64,000 bases of DNA from Pseudolabrys sp. Its GTDB lineage: Bacteria > Pseudomonadota > Alphaproteobacteria > Rhizobiales > Xanthobacteraceae. The stretch is taken from NCBI GenBank assembly GCA_029980465.1, contig JARYIJ010000001.1, positions 2,863,501 through 2,927,500 on the forward strand. Reading direction: 5' to 3'. The position numbers were made by a program, and so were the translations under genes. Shown here piece by piece: positions 55,713 through 63,564 of the stretch. The notes beneath the pieces were generated by a model. That model saw only the letters and a program-made list of their open reading frames with translations, did not search any database and was not told the DNA's origin. The first letter of the stretch is position 1. Each line of letters begins with the position of its first letter.

Positions 55713-56354
55713 TCACGGATAAAGCCGCGTCTTGGTCCAGGCCGCGCCGGGTCCGGAGCGGCGGAACTCGATGCGGTCGTGCAGGCGGAACGGCCGGTCG
55801 TGCCAGAACTCGATGACCAGCGGCACGATGCGAAAGCCCGACCAGTAGGACGGCCGTGGCACCACGCCGATCGCGTATTTGGCGGCGTAGACGGCGATGG
55901 CCTTCTCGAAGGCCAGACGACTCTCGAGCGGCGACGACTGCTTGCTCGCCCAGGCGCCGATCTGCGCTTGCTTCGGCCGCGTCGCGAAATAAGCGTCGGC
56001 CTCCCCGGCGGTGACGCGCTCGACCGGTCCGCGCACCCGTACCTGCCGGTTCAGGGACTTCCAGTGGAAGACCAGCGCCGCCTTGGGGTTGGCGTCCAAC
56101 TCTCGCCCTTTTTGACTCTGAGTGTTGGTGAAGAAGACGAAGCCGCGCTCGTCGGCCCCCTTCAACAGCACCATCCGCGCGTCCGGCAGCCCTTCGGAGT
56201 CGACCGTCGCGAGGGTCATCGCGGTCGGGTCGCGCGGCTCGGAGGCGGTCGCGTCGCTCAGCCACGCGCCGAAGAGTCGCATCGGCTCGTCGGCCTGCGT
56301 GAAATCACCAGTCGTTAACCAAGTCGGGTGTTCAATCGGCGTTGTGTCTGACAT
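55713..56354 (-). CDS. pdxH: Pyridoxamine 5'-phosphate oxidase
   Basis: 213 residues. FMN enzyme of vitamin B6 salvage that oxidises pyridoxine or pyridoxamine phosphate to [61 protein letters not shown] holds the FMN- and phosphate-binding residues. The C-terminus [31 protein letters not shown] is the dimer motif. Start [10 protein letters not shown] at ATG 56354. It is followed by the SDR gene. Confidence 0.95.
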   Translation of the reverse strand: MSDTTPIEHPTWLTTGDFTQADEPMRLFGAWLSDATASEPRDPTAMTLATVDSEGLPDARMVLLKGADERGFVFFTNTQSQKGRELDANPKAALVFHWKSLNRQVRVRGPVERVTAGEADAYFATRPKQAQIGAWASKQSSPLESRLAFEKAIAVYAAKYAIGVVPRPSYWSGFRIVPLVIEFWHDRPFRLHDRIEFRRSGPGAAWTKTRLYP

Positions 56355-56892
56355 CGTTCGCAGCAACCATGATCCTCGGGGGCAGCCCCGCGGGCCTCGC
56401 GAGGCCCGTTATAGTGGAACCGCGCCGACGCGCCTATGGCGCGGCGCGCTGACACGGGTTGCGATGGTGGCGGGCCTTGCGGCGGCCGGCCTGAACCTCG
56501 GCGGCTGCAGCATGGACATCGGCTCGATGTTCAGCAAACCGGTGCCGGAGGCGCCGGACATCACCGGCTCGATTCCGAAGCAGGCGGCCACCGCCATGGC
56601 GTCCGTCAAGCTGCCGCCGGAACCCGATCTGGTGCTGACCCGGGCCGCCGTCAATGAGGTGCTCAGTCACGGCAGTCCCGACGCCAGCGTGCCGTGGGAA
56701 AATCCGAAGACCGGGGCGCGCGGCACGGTGACCGCGATCGCCTCCGCCTACACCGTCGACAACACGCCATGCCGCGATTTCCTCGCGAGCTACGTCGATG
56801 GTGTGACCCAGTCCTGGATGCGGGGCGAGGCCTGCCGGCAGGAGTCCGGCAAATGGGAGGTCCGCTCGCTGCGGCCCTGGATCGGTTCCTGA
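56344..56892 (+). CDS. RT0821/Lpp0805-like surface lipoprotein
   Basis: About 182 residues from GTG 56344, or 142 from ATG 56464; the start is uncertain. The lipoprotein signal is [12 protein letters not shown], and an upstream basic segment ([21 protein letters not shown]) would supply the positive region a signal needs. The mature part [16 protein letters not shown]...[46 protein letters not shown] and [16 protein letters not shown] fits the RT0821/Lpp0805 family with its cysteine pair. Outer-membrane-associated role unknown. The first 11 bp overlap the divergent pdxH start. Confidence 0.75.
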   Translation: MSDIVRSNHDPRGQPRGPREARYSGTAPTRLWRGALTRVAMVAGLAAAGLNLGGCSMDIGSMFSKPVPEAPDITGSIPKQAATAMASVKLPPEPDLVLTRAAVNEVLSHGSPDASVPWENPKTGARGTVTAIASAYTVDNTPCRDFLASYVDGVTQSWMRGEACRQESGKWEVRSLRPWIGS

Positions 56893-57004
56893 CGATTTTG
56901 CCGCCGGTTTGCTGCCGGTGCGTTGCATAAGGTCGCAGTTCCCCCCACATTCATCTGGAAAATCGCCGTTCAGGCGAGGGGCATTTCAAGCGGAGCTTAT
57001 GGGC

Positions 57005-57979
57005 ATGCGCGACCCCTACGAGGTTTTGGGGGTATCGAAGAGTGCGGACGAGGCGCAGGTCAAAAGCGCCTTCCGCAAGCTTGCGAAAAAGCTGCACCCC
57101 GACGCCAACAAGCACGATCCGAAGGCGGCGATGCGCTTTGCCGAATTGAACGCCGCCTACGAAATCCTCGGCGACGATGACAAGCGCAAGGCGTTCGACC
57201 GCGGCGAGATCGACGCCGAGGGCAAGCCGCGCTTTCGCGGCTTCGAGGGCTTCGGCGCCGGCGCGCATCCGGGCGCCGGGGCCGGGCAGGGCAGCCATTT
57301 CGAATCCTTCACCTGGGGGCCGGACGGCTTCCAGCAGAGTGGTCCGCAAGGCGGCGCGGCGCGGGGCGGCTTCGAGGATATCCTGCGCGACATGTTCGGC
57401 GGCCGCGCCCGCGCGGGCGGCCAGCGGTTCGAGGCGGATGACTTCGCGCAGCCCGAGCCGCAGCGCGATCTTCATGCCTCGATGACCATCAGCCTCGAAG
57501 AGGCGGCGAACGGCACGACGACGCGCCTGCAGTTGCCGACCGGCAAGGAGGTCGAGGTCAAGATTCCCGCCGGCCTGACCAGCGGCCAGCAAATTCGCCT
57601 CAAGGGCCAGGGCTGGCCGAGCCGCCGCGGCGCCGGCGACGCGCTCATCACCGTCGACATCGCGCCTCACCGCTTCTTCACGGTCGATGGCCGCGACGTG
57701 CGGCTCGATTTGCCGGTGACGCTCTACGAGGCGGTGCTCGGTGCCAAGGTACGCGTGCCGACCCTGTCGGGCGCGGTCGAACTGGCGATCCCTGCCGGCA
57801 CCAATGGCGGCCGCACTTTCCGCCTCAAGGGCAAGGGCCTCAAGGACAAGTCGGGCAAGGGCGACCTGCTCGCCACCGTGCGGCTCATTCTGCCGGACAG
57901 CGCCGGCGACGAGCTTAAGGAGCTCATGAAAAAGTGGCGTGATGACAAGCCCTACGATCCGCGCAAGGATCTCGGCTGA
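57005..57979 (+). CDS. DnaJ C-terminal domain-containing co-chaperone (CbpA-like)
   Basis: 324 residues. The J domain (about 1-65) has the HPD motif (31-33) in AKKLHPDANKHD, followed by a glycine-rich linker and two beta-rich substrate domains (SMTISLEEAANGTTTRLQLPTGKEVEVKIPAG...), with no zinc-finger, as in CbpA/DnaJ class II. It stimulates DnaK. ATG 57005 (MRDPYEVLG) fits the GGAG spacing better than ATG 56999. It is 112 bp after the lipoprotein gene on the same strand. Confidence 0.92.
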   Translation: MRDPYEVLGVSKSADEAQVKSAFRKLAKKLHPDANKHDPKAAMRFAELNAAYEILGDDDKRKAFDRGEIDAEGKPRFRGFEGFGAGAHPGAGAGQGSHFESFTWGPDGFQQSGPQGGAARGGFEDILRDMFGGRARAGGQRFEADDFAQPEPQRDLHASMTISLEEAANGTTTRLQLPTGKEVEVKIPAGLTSGQQIRLKGQGWPSRRGAGDALITVDIAPHRFFTVDGRDVRLDLPVTLYEAVLGAKVRVPTLSGAVELAIPAGTNGGRTFRLKGKGLKDKSGKGDLLATVRLILPDSAGDELKELMKKWRDDKPYDPRKDLG

Positions 57980-58025
57980 CGCTCACGGCGAGGCGCGCAG
58001 TGCAAGCTGCGCGTCTCGAATTGGG

Positions 58026-58098
58026 CTCGTGTCCCGGTTCTGCAGCGCACCGCTGACGCGCTGAGCTGCGCCCGGGACAAGAGTAACGCCCGGGACAG
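58026..58098. repeat. Family A interspersed element, copy A7 (internal deletion)
   Basis: It keeps only both ends of the family: CTCGTGTCCCGG at the left, CTGCAGCGCACCGCTGACGC...GCTGCGCCCGGGACA at the right, then a duplicated GCCCGGGACAG. The central 100 or so bp are gone. It lies between the DnaJ-like and anti-sigma genes. Confidence 0.7.
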
Positions 58099-58099
58099 T

Positions 58100-58882
58100 T
58101 CACGACTTGCGCGCCATCGCCTTGTCGACCTGTTCGTAGATCGCCTTCGTCACCGCTTCGATGCGCTCGCGGTTGGCCGGTCCGCTGACGACGTAAGCCT
58201 GCTTGTTGTCGACCCAGTAGAACGTGGCGACGCGGCCGGTGTCCTTGAAGCGCATGCTGGTTTCCGCGACGTCGGTGCGCGAGCAGTAGATCGTGAAGCG
58301 CTCGCCCGAGGGGCCTTCGTACATGTAGAACGCCGCGGCGCCGTCCGGCCCCGGCAGCAGCCGGCCGCCGACCAGCTTCAGGCCGATCGACGACAAATCG
58401 GGGATGTGCTGCTGGTAGCCGAGCCGCTTGGTCAGCCATTGCGTCATGTGCGCGCGCTCGTCGCCGGCGACCTCGACCGGATGGCGCACCTCGACGGTGT
58501 AGAGCCGGTACGCCTCGACGGCGTCGGTGGCGACCTTCTCGATGCCGGTCGACGGCTGCATCGTCGCACCGTGCGCAAACCAGCCCGCGCCGCCGCCGAT
58601 CAGGAACGCGGCGACCGACGCTGCGGCCGCCATCGCGGCGACCGAGCGCCGCGGGCGGAGAATGCGGCTGACGGACAGCCGCGCCGGCACCGGCTCGCGC
58701 GCGACGGCGCCGTAGCGCACGCGGATTGCCTCGGCCTGCTCGCGCCAGGCCGCGACCTGCGCGGCCACCTCCGGGTGCGCCGCCAGCCAGGCCGCGACGG
58801 CGTCGCGCTGCTCCGGCGGCAGTTCACCGTCGATATAGGCGTGCAGGTCGCCTTCACTGACGGGTTCGTTGCGGTCGATCAT
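58100..58882 (-). CDS. Membrane anti-sigma factor
   Basis: 260 residues. N-terminal anti-sigma domain (about 1-60; SEGDLHAYIDGELPPEQRDAVAAWLAAHPEVAAQVAAWREQ), one membrane helix (about 81-102) and a periplasmic C-terminal domain of about 155 residues (MTQWLTKRLGYQQHIPDLSSIGLKLVGGRLLPGPDGAAAFYMYEG). It has no obvious zinc-binding HxxxCxxC pattern. It should hold the adjacent ECF sigma factor inactive until a signal is sensed. The gene lies 18 bp after the sigma gene. Confidence 0.88.
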   Translation of the reverse strand: MIDRNEPVSEGDLHAYIDGELPPEQRDAVAAWLAAHPEVAAQVAAWREQAEAIRVRYGAVAREPVPARLSVSRILRPRRSVAAMAAAASVAAFLIGGGAGWFAHGATMQPSTGIEKVATDAVEAYRLYTVEVRHPVEVAGDERAHMTQWLTKRLGYQQHIPDLSSIGLKLVGGRLLPGPDGAAAFYMYEGPSGERFTIYCSRTDVAETSMRFKDTGRVATFYWVDNKQAYVVSGPANRERIEAVTKAIYEQVDKAMARKS

Positions 58883-58900
58883 CTCGTCTCACCTTCGCTT

Positions 58901-59392
58901 CTATTTCACGCGGCGCAGCGCCGGGCGCTCGCCGTCGAGGAATGACTTGATCTGCGCCCGCGCCCGCGCCAGCCGCGACATCACCGTGCCGATCGGCACG
59001 CCCTGGATCTCGGCGACTTCGCGGTACGACAGGCCTTCCAGCACCACGAGCATCAGCGCGCTGCGCTGGTCCTCGACCAGCGTCGCCAGTGCCCGTTCGA
59101 TGTCCCGGCCGCCGGCGTCCGGCCCCGGCATGTCCGGAGCGTCGTTGTCGTCGATCGGCGACAGCACCGGCCGCCGCGCCAGCGAGCGCAGGCGGTTGCG
59201 GTTGAGATTGGTCAGGATGGTGTAGAGCCAGCTCCTGATCTCGCCCTCGTGGAAGAGATGCTCGGAGCGCAGCGCCCGCACCAGAGTGTCCTGCACCAGA
59301 TCGTCGGCGATGTCGGCGTCCCGCGTCAGCGCGCGTGCGTAGCGGCGAAGCGCCGGGATGGTCGCTTCGACGCGTCTTCGGAAGTCTGTCAT
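58901..59392 (-). CDS. ECF-type RNA polymerase sigma factor
   Basis: 163 residues. Sigma region 2 (about 15-75; LRRYARALTRDADIADDLVQDTLVRALR ... RSWLYTILTNLNRNRLR) and region 4 (about 105-158; RSALMLVVLEGLSYREVAEIQGVPIGTVMSRLARARAQIKSFL). It directs transcription of a stress or envelope regulon. Gene pair with the anti-sigma factor. Its promoter region faces fabI; GGAATAA lies on its strand about 50 bp upstream and could be a sigma-dependent -35 element (inference). Confidence 0.92.
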   Translation of the reverse strand: MTDFRRRVEATIPALRRYARALTRDADIADDLVQDTLVRALRSEHLFHEGEIRSWLYTILTNLNRNRLRSLARRPVLSPIDDNDAPDMPGPDAGGRDIERALATLVEDQRSALMLVVLEGLSYREVAEIQGVPIGTVMSRLARARAQIKSFLDGERPALRRVK

Positions 59393-59431
59393 GACTAGAA
59401 CCGGTTGCGGTACACGCGGAAAACACCGTTT

Positions 59432-59458
59432 GCCGGCCCATTATTCCGGTGGGCCGGC
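59432..59458. promoter_or_regulatory. Dyad between sigma factor and fabI genes
   Basis: GCCGGCCCA, 9 bp (TTATTCCGG), TGGGCCGGC: a perfect 9-bp inverted repeat in the shared promoter region of the divergent genes. The GGAATAA on the minus strand sits in the loop. It could be a regulator site or a promoter element; no protein is assigned. Confidence 0.45.
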
Positions 59459-59530
59459 TTGCTTGCCGGTCGTCGCGGCGCTGTGCCATAGGGTGTGGGC
59501 CGGTTGCAGGCCGGCGGCAAGAGGTCACAG

Positions 59531-60349
59531 ATGGCGAACGGTGCGGGTGTGCTGGCGGGCAAGCGTGGTCTGGTGATGGGCGTCGCCAACAATCGCTCGA
59601 TCGCCTGGGGCATCGCCAAGGCCTGCAAGGAGCAGGGCGCCGAGCTCGCCTTCACCTATCAGGGCGACGCGCTCAAGCGCCGCGTCGAGCCGCTCGCCGA
59701 GGAGGTCGGTGGCACGGTGGTCGGCCACTGCGACGTCACCGACGCCGCCTCGATGGACGCCGTGTTCGCCGAGATCGGCAAGGTCTGGGGCTCGCTTGAC
59801 TTCCTGGTGCACGCCATCGCCTTCTCCGACCGGCTCGAGCTAACCGGCCGCTACGTCGACACCACCGAGGCCAACTTCACCAGGACGCTGCTCATCTCCT
59901 GCTATTCCTTCACCGCGCTGGCGCAGCGCGCCGAGAAGCTGATGCCGAACGGCGGCGCCATGCTGACGCTCTCCTATCTCGGCGCCGAGAAGTGGCTGCC
60001 GCACTACAACGTGATGGGCGTCGCCAAGGCGGCGCTCGAGGCCTCGGTGCGCTATCTCGCCGCCGATCTCGGCGAGAAGAACATCCGCGTCAACGCCATC
60101 TCGGCCGGCCCGATCAAGACTTTGGCGGCGTCCGGCATCGGCGACTTCCGCTACATCCTCAAATGGAGCGAGTTCAACTCGCCGCTGCGCCGCAACGTCA
60201 CGCTCGACGACGTCGGCAACGCCGCGGCTTATCTCCTCTCCGACATGGCGCGCGGCGTCACCGGCGAGGTGCAGCACGTCGACAGCGGTTATCACATCGT
60301 CGGCATGAAGCACCCCGACGCGCCCGACATCACCGTCAGCGGCGAGTAG
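59531..60349 (+). CDS. fabI: Enoyl-[acyl-carrier-protein] reductase FabI
   Basis: 272 residues. NADH-dependent final step of fatty acid elongation. VMGVANNRSIAWGIA (about 15-29) is the FabI-type cofactor loop, FLVHAIAFSDRLELTGRY follows, and Y159 and K166 in HYNVMGVAKAALEASVRYL give the YX6K catalytic pair of FabI. GPIKTLAASGIGDF is the substrate loop. AGAGG precedes the ATG at 59531. It is divergent from the ECF sigma gene. Confidence 0.96.
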   Translation: MANGAGVLAGKRGLVMGVANNRSIAWGIAKACKEQGAELAFTYQGDALKRRVEPLAEEVGGTVVGHCDVTDAASMDAVFAEIGKVWGSLDFLVHAIAFSDRLELTGRYVDTTEANFTRTLLISCYSFTALAQRAEKLMPNGGAMLTLSYLGAEKWLPHYNVMGVAKAALEASVRYLAADLGEKNIRVNAISAGPIKTLAASGIGDFRYILKWSEFNSPLRRNVTLDDVGNAAAYLLSDMARGVTGEVQHVDSGYHIVGMKHPDAPDITVSGE

Positions 60350-60358
60350 GACAAGCAC

Positions 60359-60536
60359 AGACTCGTGTCCCGGGCGCAGCGCAGCGTAGAATGGTGTGTG
60401 CTGCAGAACCGGGACCTCGATTGTACGGTCAAAGAAACCGGGCCCCCGCGTCTGCGGCGCATCACCATAGCGCGTCGAAGACGCGCGTGACCGCGCTTAT
60501 GGTGTTGCGCCGCGCGCGGGGAACGTGGTTGGCGCC
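60359..60536 (-). repeat. Family A interspersed element, copy A5 (divergent, reverse)
   Basis: Core ACTCGTGTCCCGGGCGCAGC, CTGCAGAACCGGGACC, AAAGAAACCGGG and hairpin module CATAGCGCGTCGAAGACGCG then CGTGACCGCGCTTATGG (60465-60502). The left and right ends are diverged, and the right end is lost. Confidence 0.8.
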
Positions 60537-60592
60537 TAACAAAACTTGCTGCTTGTCCGGTCCGGCATTCTCGGTAGTTTGTAGTCATCCAC

Positions 60593-61189
60593 ATGCCCCG
60601 CACGCTCTACTTCATCCGCCACGGCGAGACTGACTGGAACGTCGAGCGCCGCCTGCAGGGCCGGCGGGATATTCCGCTCAACGCGCGCGGCCGCATGCAG
60701 GCCGCGCATTGCGGCGAGGTGCTGCGCGATCTGCTCGCACGCGATGCCGTCGCGCCCGGCGATCTCGACTTCATCAGCAGCCCGCTCGGCCGCGCCCGCA
60801 TGACGATGGAATTGCTGCGGCCGAAGCTCGGCCTTGCGCCGGACGGCTACGCCGTCGAGCCGCAGTTGACCGAGATCGGCTTCGGCGACTGGGAGGGCTT
60901 CACGCTCGCCGAATTGCGCAACCGCGATCCGCGGCGCGCCGCGCAGCGCGAGCACGACAAGTGGCACTTCCTGCCGCCCGGCGGCGAGAGCTACGAGATG
61001 GTGTCGCGCCGCATGGCGGCCTGGTACCACGGCCTCGCGCGCGACGCGGTGGTGACGGCGCACGGCGGCACCGCGCGCGGGCTGATGGCCTTTCTCGGCA
61101 TCGCCAAACCCGCCGCTGCGCCGCTCGTCGATATCGATCAGGGCGTGGTCTACGTGTTTCGTGGTGAGCAACTCACGCGGTGGGGGTGA
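60593..61189 (+). CDS. Histidine phosphatase family protein
   Basis: 198 residues. FIRHGETDWNVERRLQGRRDIPLNARGR is the phosphoglycerate-mutase-like RHG motif (about 8-35), and VTAHGGTARGLMAFLG carries the second active-site histidine. It follows a phosphohistidine mechanism; the substrate could be a sugar phosphate or nucleotide. Its start ATG lies 57 bp after copy A5. Confidence 0.88.
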   Translation: MPRTLYFIRHGETDWNVERRLQGRRDIPLNARGRMQAAHCGEVLRDLLARDAVAPGDLDFISSPLGRARMTMELLRPKLGLAPDGYAVEPQLTEIGFGDWEGFTLAELRNRDPRRAAQREHDKWHFLPPGGESYEMVSRRMAAWYHGLARDAVVTAHGGTARGLMAFLGIAKPAAAPLVDIDQGVVYVFRGEQLTRWG

Positions 61190-61237
61190 CGCGCCGCAAT
61201 TGTTCTCGGTTCCTATCGCCGCGCAGTCATCTTGCTT

Positions 61238-61382
61238 CACCTCTCCCGCTTGCGGGAGAGGTCGGATCGCGAAGCGATCCGGGTGAGGGCGCTCGGAATC
61301 TCTTGAAGCGAGAGTCCTCACCCCAACCCTCTCCCGTATAGCCCGTCGAAGACGGGCGTGAACGCCCTTACCGGGAGAGGGA
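61238..61382. repeat. Family C palindromic element, copy C5 with a nested hairpin module
   Basis: The left arm has CCTCTCCCGCTTGCGGGAGAGG, GGATCGCGAAGCGATCC and GGTGAGGG. The right arm has CCTCACCCCAACCCTCTCCCG, then a 35-bp insertion TATAGCCCGTCGAAGACGGG...CGTGAACGCCCTTAC (61337-61371) in the loop, then CGGGAGAGGG. The inserted module resembles the hairpin inside family A. Confidence 0.85.
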
Positions 61383-61401
61383 GCGCGCCATGCACGACGA
61401 T

Positions 61402-61674
61402 TTAGCCCACCTTCTCCGCCAGCCACACCTTGATGAGCGACTGATACGGCACGTCGCGCTTGTTGGCGGCGATCTTGATCTGGTCGAGCAGGCCCTGCGG
61501 CAGCCGCAGCGAGATCGTCGTCGTCGACAGCTTCAGGTTGGGGAAGCTGACCCGCCGCGCCTTGCTCAGATCGAAATAGTCCGCGGTATCGTGCGACTCT
61601 CAGAACTCGCGTTCCTCGGCTTCGCTCTTGAACTTCGGGACCGGTTTAAGCTTTTTCTTCGGAGCCTTCGTCAT
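61402..61674 (-). pseudogene. brnA: Broken brnA antitoxin (nonsense mutation)
   Basis: The frame reads MTKAPKKKLKPVPKFKSEAE then EREF*ESHDTADYFDLSKAR and ends in a ribbon-helix-helix-like LRLPQGLLDQIKIAANKRD then VPYQSLIKVWLAEKVG. That is the full CopG-type BrnA antitoxin, except for a TGA at codon 25 (61600-61602) where BrnA has Trp (EREFWESHD). One G-to-A change explains it. The partner toxin fragment overlaps its start. It therefore appears inactive, unless readthrough occurs. Confidence 0.78.
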
Positions 61675-61813
61675 GTTTCGCTCTCTCGTAAATCGGACGC
61701 TCTTTCCTGTTCATGGGACGCGCCGAGATAATTCGGATTCGACTGCCATCGCCCCGCAGCGTGAACGTTACATGGAGCAGTCGTCCGTCCCCGGTTTGCC
61801 CCAGCACATGAGG
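61646..61813 (-). pseudogene. brnT: Truncated brnT toxin (C-terminal part)
   Basis: About 56 residues in one frame: PHVLGQTGDGRLLHVTFTLR then GDGSRIRIISARPMNRKERP and IYERAKHDEG, ending SEEKA*. RIRIISARPMNRKERPIYER is the BrnT C-terminus. The N-terminal half is missing; the sequence upstream is a hairpin and then family A copy A6, so the element probably removed it. The stop overlaps brnA as in intact brnTA operons. Confidence 0.7.
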
Positions 61814-61880
61814 GTGAGGATGTTGTGAGGTTATATTTGATCCTCATGGTGAAAAGCAGCCACCGATATCGGGTTTACCC

Positions 61881-62175
61881 GAGCCCCTCAAAATCAATGA
61901 CGTGTCCCGGACGCGGTGCAGCACGAGCCATCAGCGCGTTTACGCGCGTCTTCGACGCGCCATGGCGAAGTGGTGCACCGCAGAGCCGGGACCCCGGTTG
62001 TCCGCACAGAAACCGGGGTCCCGGGTCTGCAGCGCATCGTTTCACAGCGAAAGTCGGGTCTACCCGACTTTCGCCACGTCTTTGGAATGCGCAAGTCGGA
62101 TGAATCCGACTTGCGATGCTGCGCCCGGGACATGAGGTGGAAACCCGGAATCATTTTCAGCCAAGCTCTCAGAAT
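61881..62175 (+). repeat. Family A interspersed element, copy A6 with nested hairpins
   Basis: Core blocks as in A3 (CGGACGCGGTGCAGCACGAG, GGTGCACCGCAGAGCCGGGA, CCGGGGTCCCGGGTCTGCAG, GCGCCCGGGACATGAGG). Between CTGCAGCGCATC and GATGCTGCGCCCGGG about 80 bp are inserted. These hold two near-perfect hairpins, GCGAAAGTCGGGT-CT-ACCC... at 62047-62074 and CGCAAGTCGGAT-GA-ATCC... at 62090-62115. It ends about 100 bp before aroC. Confidence 0.85.
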
Positions 62176-62275
62176 GAGGGTAGGCCATGGCCGAGTCAGT
62201 CCCATTGACCCTGGCTCCGCGACGACGGCCCCGTATTTGACCCCCGCCAGAGCGCGGGCTACCACCTGCGCCGCC

Positions 62276-63394
62276 ATGTCGTTCAACACGTTCGGCCACA
62301 TGTTTCGCTTCACCAGCTTTGGCGAAAGCCACGGGCTTGCGATCGGCTGCGTGGTCGACGGCGTGCCGCCGCGCATTCCGCTCGAGGCGGCGGACATCCA
62401 GCGCGAGCTCGACCGCCGCCGGCCCGGCCAGTCGCGCTTCACGACGCAGCGCCAGGAGCCGGACGCGGTGAAAATCCTGTCCGGCGTCTTCGTCAACGAG
62501 GCGACCGGGCGGCAGGAAACGACCGGCACGCCGATTGCGCTGCTGATCGAAAACGTCGACCAGCGCTCGAAGGACTATTCCGACATCAAGGACAAGTACC
62601 GCCCCGGCCATGCCGGCTACACCTACGACGTCAAATACGGCTTCCACGATTATCGCGGCGGCGGCCGCGCCTCGGCGCGCGAAACCGCGGCGCGGGTCGC
62701 GGCCGGCGCCATCGCGCGCAAGATCGTGCCGGGCGTCACCGTGCGCGCCGCGCTGGTGCAGATGGGCGAGCATAAGATCGACCGTAGCCGCTGGGACTGG
62801 GACGAGGTTGGCCGCAATCCGTTCTTCTGCCCGGACGCGCAGGCGGCGAAATTTTTCGAGGGCTACCTCGACGGCGTGCGCAAGTCCGGCTCGTCAGTCG
62901 GTGCCGTCATCGAGGTGGTGGCCGACAACGTGCCGGCCGGTTTGGGCAGCCCGGTCTACGCCAAGCTCGACGCCGAGATCGCCGGCGCGCTGATGGGCAT
63001 CAACGCCGTGAAAGGCGTCGAGATCGGCGACGGCTTCGCCGCGGCGACCTTGCGCGGCGAGGACAATGCCGACGAGATGCGTGCCGGCAACGACGGCAAG
63101 CCGCTGTTCCTGTCGAACCATGCCGGCGGCATCCTCGGCGGCATCGCGTCGGGCCAGCCGATCGTCGCGCGCTTCGCGGTCAAGCCGACCTCGTCGATCC
63201 TGACGCCGCGCAAGACCGTCGACCGCTACGGCGCCAACGCCGACGTCATGACCAAGGGCCGCCACGACCCCTGCGTCGGCATCCGCGCGGTGCCGATCGG
63301 CGAGGCGATGGTCGCCTGCGTGCTGGCCGATGCGTTCCTCATGCATCGCGGCCAGGTCGGCGATGCTCCGACATGGCCGTTCGCAAAACGATGA
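62276..63394 (+). CDS. aroC: Chorismate synthase
   Basis: 372 residues. Last step of the shikimate pathway, converting EPSP to chorismate with reduced FMN. Start [20 protein letters not shown] (family N-terminus with active-site H of GESHG), [23 protein letters not shown], and the C-terminal RCR-like [40 protein letters not shown]. Full length. The region before it is copy A6, so the promoter must lie within or near that repeat. Confidence 0.96.
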   Translation: MSFNTFGHMFRFTSFGESHGLAIGCVVDGVPPRIPLEAADIQRELDRRRPGQSRFTTQRQEPDAVKILSGVFVNEATGRQETTGTPIALLIENVDQRSKDYSDIKDKYRPGHAGYTYDVKYGFHDYRGGGRASARETAARVAAGAIARKIVPGVTVRAALVQMGEHKIDRSRWDWDEVGRNPFFCPDAQAAKFFEGYLDGVRKSGSSVGAVIEVVADNVPAGLGSPVYAKLDAEIAGALMGINAVKGVEIGDGFAAATLRGEDNADEMRAGNDGKPLFLSNHAGGILGGIASGQPIVARFAVKPTSSILTPRKTVDRYGANADVMTKGRHDPCVGIRAVPIGEAMVACVLADAFLMHRGQVGDAPTWPFAKR

Positions 63395-63405
63395 GCCTAT
63401 TTTTT

Positions 63406-63542
63406 GTCATTCCGGAATACGCGCGGAAAAGACGCTTCAGTGCATCTTCGGCGCACTCTCGCGCGTGGACCCGGAATCCATACTCCGCAGCGCTGCGGCT
63501 TATGGATTCCGGGCTCGACCCTTCGGGCCGTCCCGGAATGAC
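63406..63542. repeat. Family B palindromic element, copy B9
   Basis: GTCATTCCGGAATACGCGCG ... GGACCCGGAATCCATACTCC answered by TATGGATTCCGGGCTCGACC ... CGTCCCGGAATGAC, with inner hairpins CCGCAGCGCTGCGG and GACCCTTCGGGCCGTC. It lies between aroC and ribB. Confidence 0.87.
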
Positions 63543-63564
63543 AACGCAGAGACGGGTTTCATAA

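Noticed and set aside
61916..62275. 120-residue N-terminal extension of aroC in frame
   Set aside because: It is translated family A repeat; the true start [20 protein letters not shown] has the family N-terminus.
63395..63564. FMN riboswitch upstream of ribB
   Set aside because: The 5' region is filled by palindromic element B9, and no RFN-like conserved segments are visible.
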